Shown here one piece after another: positions 62,099 through 64,000 of a DNA stretch of 64,000 nt. The position numbers were made by a program, and so were the translations under genes. The notes under the pieces are model-generated. The model was not told where the DNA came from. It worked only from the letters and a program-made list of their open reading frames with translations, and made no database searches. Origin of the DNA: Lentibacter algarum (GTDB taxonomy: Bacteria > Pseudomonadota > Alphaproteobacteria > Rhodobacterales > Rhodobacteraceae); assembly GCF_018860975.1 (NCBI RefSeq), contig NZ_JAHKQI010000003.1, positions 124,001 through 188,000 of the forward strand, given 5' to 3'. The number at the start of each line of letters is the position of its first letter. Position 1 is the first letter of the stretch.

Positions 62099-62515
62099 TT
62101 ACCCGTCGCGCCCGGGCTCACGCGGATCACTTGAGAACAGCGCGATCTTGTTGCCTTGCGGGTCGCGCAGGTAGCTCACATAAAAATGCGGCCCGTAACT
62201 GGTGCGAAACCCCGGCTGGCCCTCATCCGCCCCACCAGCAGCAAGGGCAGCAGCGTGAAGCGCACGAACCTCAGCTTGATTGCGCGCCTCAAAGGCGATC
62301 ATAGCACCGTTGCCCGCCGTCGCGGCCTGCCCGTTAAACGTCGGCTTCACATAGAAATCCGGCAGGGTCGCCCTCTGTCCTTCAGGAACCGGAAGCCTAT
62401 AGCTGAGGCCCTCAGGCCCCTCTTTCAGCCCGTAGTCAAGCGCAGGTAAAAATGCCGAGTAAAACCGCTTAGCGCGCGCAATGTCATCGGCGCCAACGGT
62501 GACGTAAGCAATCAT
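62099..62515 (-). CDS. VOC family protein (glyoxalase-like)
   Basis: The 138-residue protein has the VOC layout: MIAYVTVGADDIARAKRFYSAFLPAL, then GAMIAFEARNQAEVRALHAAALAAGG and FYVSYLRDPQGNKIALF. The first metal histidine is replaced (AYVTV), so a binding role is possible instead of catalysis. It follows the copper ATPase gene by 4 bases and is probably in its transcript. Confidence 0.85.
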   Translation of the reverse strand: MIAYVTVGADDIARAKRFYSAFLPALDYGLKEGPEGLSYRLPVPEGQRATLPDFYVKPTFNGQAATAGNGAMIAFEARNQAEVRALHAAALAAGGADEGQPGFRTSYGPHFYVSYLRDPQGNKIALFSSDPREPGRDG

Positions 62516-62519
62516 GCCG

Positions 62520-64000
62520 TTACCTCCCGGCTCGTTTCAGCCTCAGTGCATTGCTCACCACAAACACCGAGCTCAGAGCCATAGCCCCTGCCGCCAGCAT
62601 CGGCGAGAGGAGCCAGCCCGTCAAAGGGTATAACAGCCCCGCCGCCACCGGAATAAGCGCCGCATTATAAGCAAACGCCCAGAACAGGTTCTGCTTGATG
62701 TTGCGCATCACCTCACGTGCCAACGTAAGCGCTACGCGAACTCTGGAGGGGTCGCCCTGCACCAGCACCACTTCGGCGCTTTCAATCGCCACGTCCGTCC
62801 CCGTGCCGATGGCGATGCCAACATCCGCCGCTGACAGCGCCGGCGCGTCGTTGATGCCGTCGCCAACAAACGCCACCGCGCCACGCTCTTGCAACTTGCG
62901 CACTGCGTCTAGCTTGCCCTCCGGCAGCACTTCGGCAAACACCTCGTCAATACCTGCCAGCTCGGCGATATGCTCGGCAGCAGCTTGGCTATCTCCGGTG
63001 ATCATCACCGTCTTCACACCCATGCCCTGCAACGCCTTCACCGTTTCAACAGCGCTCGGCTTCAGCGCATCTGACACCGCCAAAACCCCCGCAAACTCGC
63101 CATCAAGCGCGATGTAAGATACCGACTTTCCCGCCGCCTCCATCGCAGCGCTATCAGTGGCAACCAACTCTACATTGTTCTCGCGCATCAGACGCGCCGT
63201 GCCAACCAACAGCTCCCGCCCCTCAACCTGCGCTTTGATCCCAAGCCCCGAGAGCGCCTCAAAGCCGTTCACCTCTGCCGGTTTGCCCTCTGCCGCTGAA
63301 GCCGCTGCGACCAAAGCCTGCGCAATCGGGTGTTCACTGCCCTGCTCTGCCGCCGCAACCATCCTCAACAGCGCTGCTTCTTCCTGCCCCTCGGCAACCG
63401 CAAAATCCGTCAATTGTGGCTTGCCCTCGGTCAGCGTTCCCGTCTTGTCAAAAGCCACGATCTGCACCTCGGCCAAGCGTTGCAATGCGTCGCCTTTGCG
63501 AAACAAAACGCCGAGCTCCGCCGCCCGACCAGAGCCAACCATGATCGACGTCGGCGTTGCCAGCCCCATCGCACAGGGGCAGGCAATTATCAGCACCGAC
63601 ACACCTGCAACCAGCGCTTGTGCGACAGTGCCGCCAAGCAAAAGCCACGCCAGAACCGTCACCGCAGCCAAGCCCATAACCGCAGGCACAAACCACATGG
63701 TCACGCGGTCAACCAGCGCTTGAATGGGCAGCTTGGCAGCCTGCGCGTCCTGCACTGTTCGCACAATTCCGGCCAGCACCGTGTCGCCGCCAACGGCCTC
63801 GGCGCGCATTTCCAGAACGCCTGCGCCGTTGACGGTGCCGCCTGTCAGAACATCGCCCTCGCGCTTGCGTACGGGCAGCGGCTCCCCCGACAGCATCGCT
63901 TCGTCTACATGGCTCGCGCCGCGTAACACAACGCCGTCCACGGCCACACGCTCACCCGGCTTCACCCGCAGGGTGTCACCGACAACAACCTCGCTCAGAT
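62520..64000 (-). CDS. copA: Copper-translocating P-type ATPase, C-terminal part
   Basis: The frame runs off the right edge; only the part from the actuator domain onward is present. Motifs include the actuator [10 protein letters not shown], the copper site [13 protein letters not shown] in a membrane helix, the phosphorylation site DKTGTLTEG, the nucleotide-binding SEHPIAQAL and the hinge [20 protein letters not shown]. It exports Cu(I) from the cytoplasm. The N-terminal metal-binding domains are outside the window. The VOC gene follows after 4 bases. Confidence 0.93.
   Translation of the reverse strand, partial: LSEVVVGDTLRVKPGERVAVDGVVLRGASHVDEAMLSGEPLPVRKREGDVLTGGTVNGAGVLEMRAEAVGGDTVLAGIVRTVQDAQAAKLPIQALVDRVTMWFVPAVMGLAAVTVLAWLLLGGTVAQALVAGVSVLIIACPCAMGLATPTSIMVGSGRAAELGVLFRKGDALQRLAEVQIVAFDKTGTLTEGKPQLTDFAVAEGQEEAALLRMVAAAEQGSEHPIAQALVAAASAAEGKPAEVNGFEALSGLGIKAQVEGRELLVGTARLMRENNVELVATDSAAMEAAGKSVSYIALDGEFAGVLAVSDALKPSAVETVKALQGMGVKTVMITGDSQAAAEHIAELAGIDEVFAEVLPEGKLDAVRKLQERGAVAFVGDGINDAPALSAADVGIAIGTGTDVAIESAEVVLVQGDPSRVRVALTLAREVMRNIKQNLFWAFAYNAALIPVAAGLLYPLTGWLLSPMLAAGAMALSSVFVVSNALRLKRAGR

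Overview
The window looks like chromosomal DNA of an alphaproteobacterium, most likely a marine Rhodobacteraceae (Roseobacter-type) strain. This is inferred from the gene content and gene order: hflK-hflC-DUF2065-degP, rpiA-gor, a class I lysyl-tRNA synthetase, DUF2852/RDD/DUF2244/DUF1428/DUF4864 proteins, an aa3 oxidase subunit I, and a gcvTHP operon with a tandem glycine riboswitch. The DNA is GC-rich and tightly packed, with many 1-4 base overlaps between genes. I see no phage, transposase, CRISPR array or rRNA. One tRNA gene (Leu, GAG) is present. Both window edges cut genes: an M48 peptidase at the left and a copper P-type ATPase at the right.

Layout. Bases 1-9.2 kb hold an M48 peptidase tail, a PIN protein with an RlmI-type rRNA methyltransferase, a lipoprotein, glnE, a YbaK deacylase, DUF2852 and RDD membrane proteins, and degP. 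Bases 9.3-13.8 kb hold the membrane-quality-control genes hflK, hflC, DUF2065 and degP, preceded on the same strand by gor and rpiA. Bases 14-17.8 kb hold a GST, sdaA, a DMT transporter and thiamine diphosphokinase. Bases 18-24.7 kb are more idiosyncratic: a very long acidic protein of unknown function, two HTH regulators facing an acetyltransferase-like protein, tRNA-Leu, a DUF2306/LytTR divergent pair and lipB. Bases 24.7-34.2 kb hold a cytochrome c, GFA-like and DUF1428 proteins, a class D beta-lactamase-like protein, ctaD with an FNR-type box, DUF2244, DUF4864, DUF4336, lysK, TerB and an isoprenylcysteine methyltransferase-like protein. Bases 34.5-41.4 kb hold a PBP4-type carboxypeptidase, nadD, a decayed reading frame, ettA, a structured inverted-repeat region, a peroxiredoxin and a cold-shock gene with a long leader. 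Bases 41.5-47.4 kb hold RidA, a thioesterase, a GDSL esterase divergent from an ABC ATPase/FtsX-like permease pair, and an inositol-monophosphatase family enzyme. Bases 47.4-52.6 kb hold the glycine cleavage operon (T-H-P) under a glycine riboswitch, preceded by an NsrR-like Rrf2 regulator. Bases 52.6-64 kb hold a gamma-glutamylcyclotransferase, a MATE pump, gltX, a Tat-exported MBL hydrolase, a soxR regulon, nadE, an 18-repeat MORN protein, a VOC protein and copA.

The best regulatory signals read directly from sequence are: a perfect SoxR palindrome inside a promoter with a 19-base spacer serving a VOC-DUF1801 operon divergent from soxR; two FNR-type 14-mers (before ctaD, and between the Rrf2 gene and the cyclotransferase gene); the tandem glycine riboswitch; a strong inverted repeat before the DUF2852 gene; and three 12-base iterons in the cspA leader region. 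I did not find a clearly new multi-gene system. The least explained items are the 724-residue acidic protein, the HTH/acetyltransferase cluster, the MORN protein with its partner, the decayed frame at 36.8-37.1 kb and the long inverted repeat at 39.1 kb.
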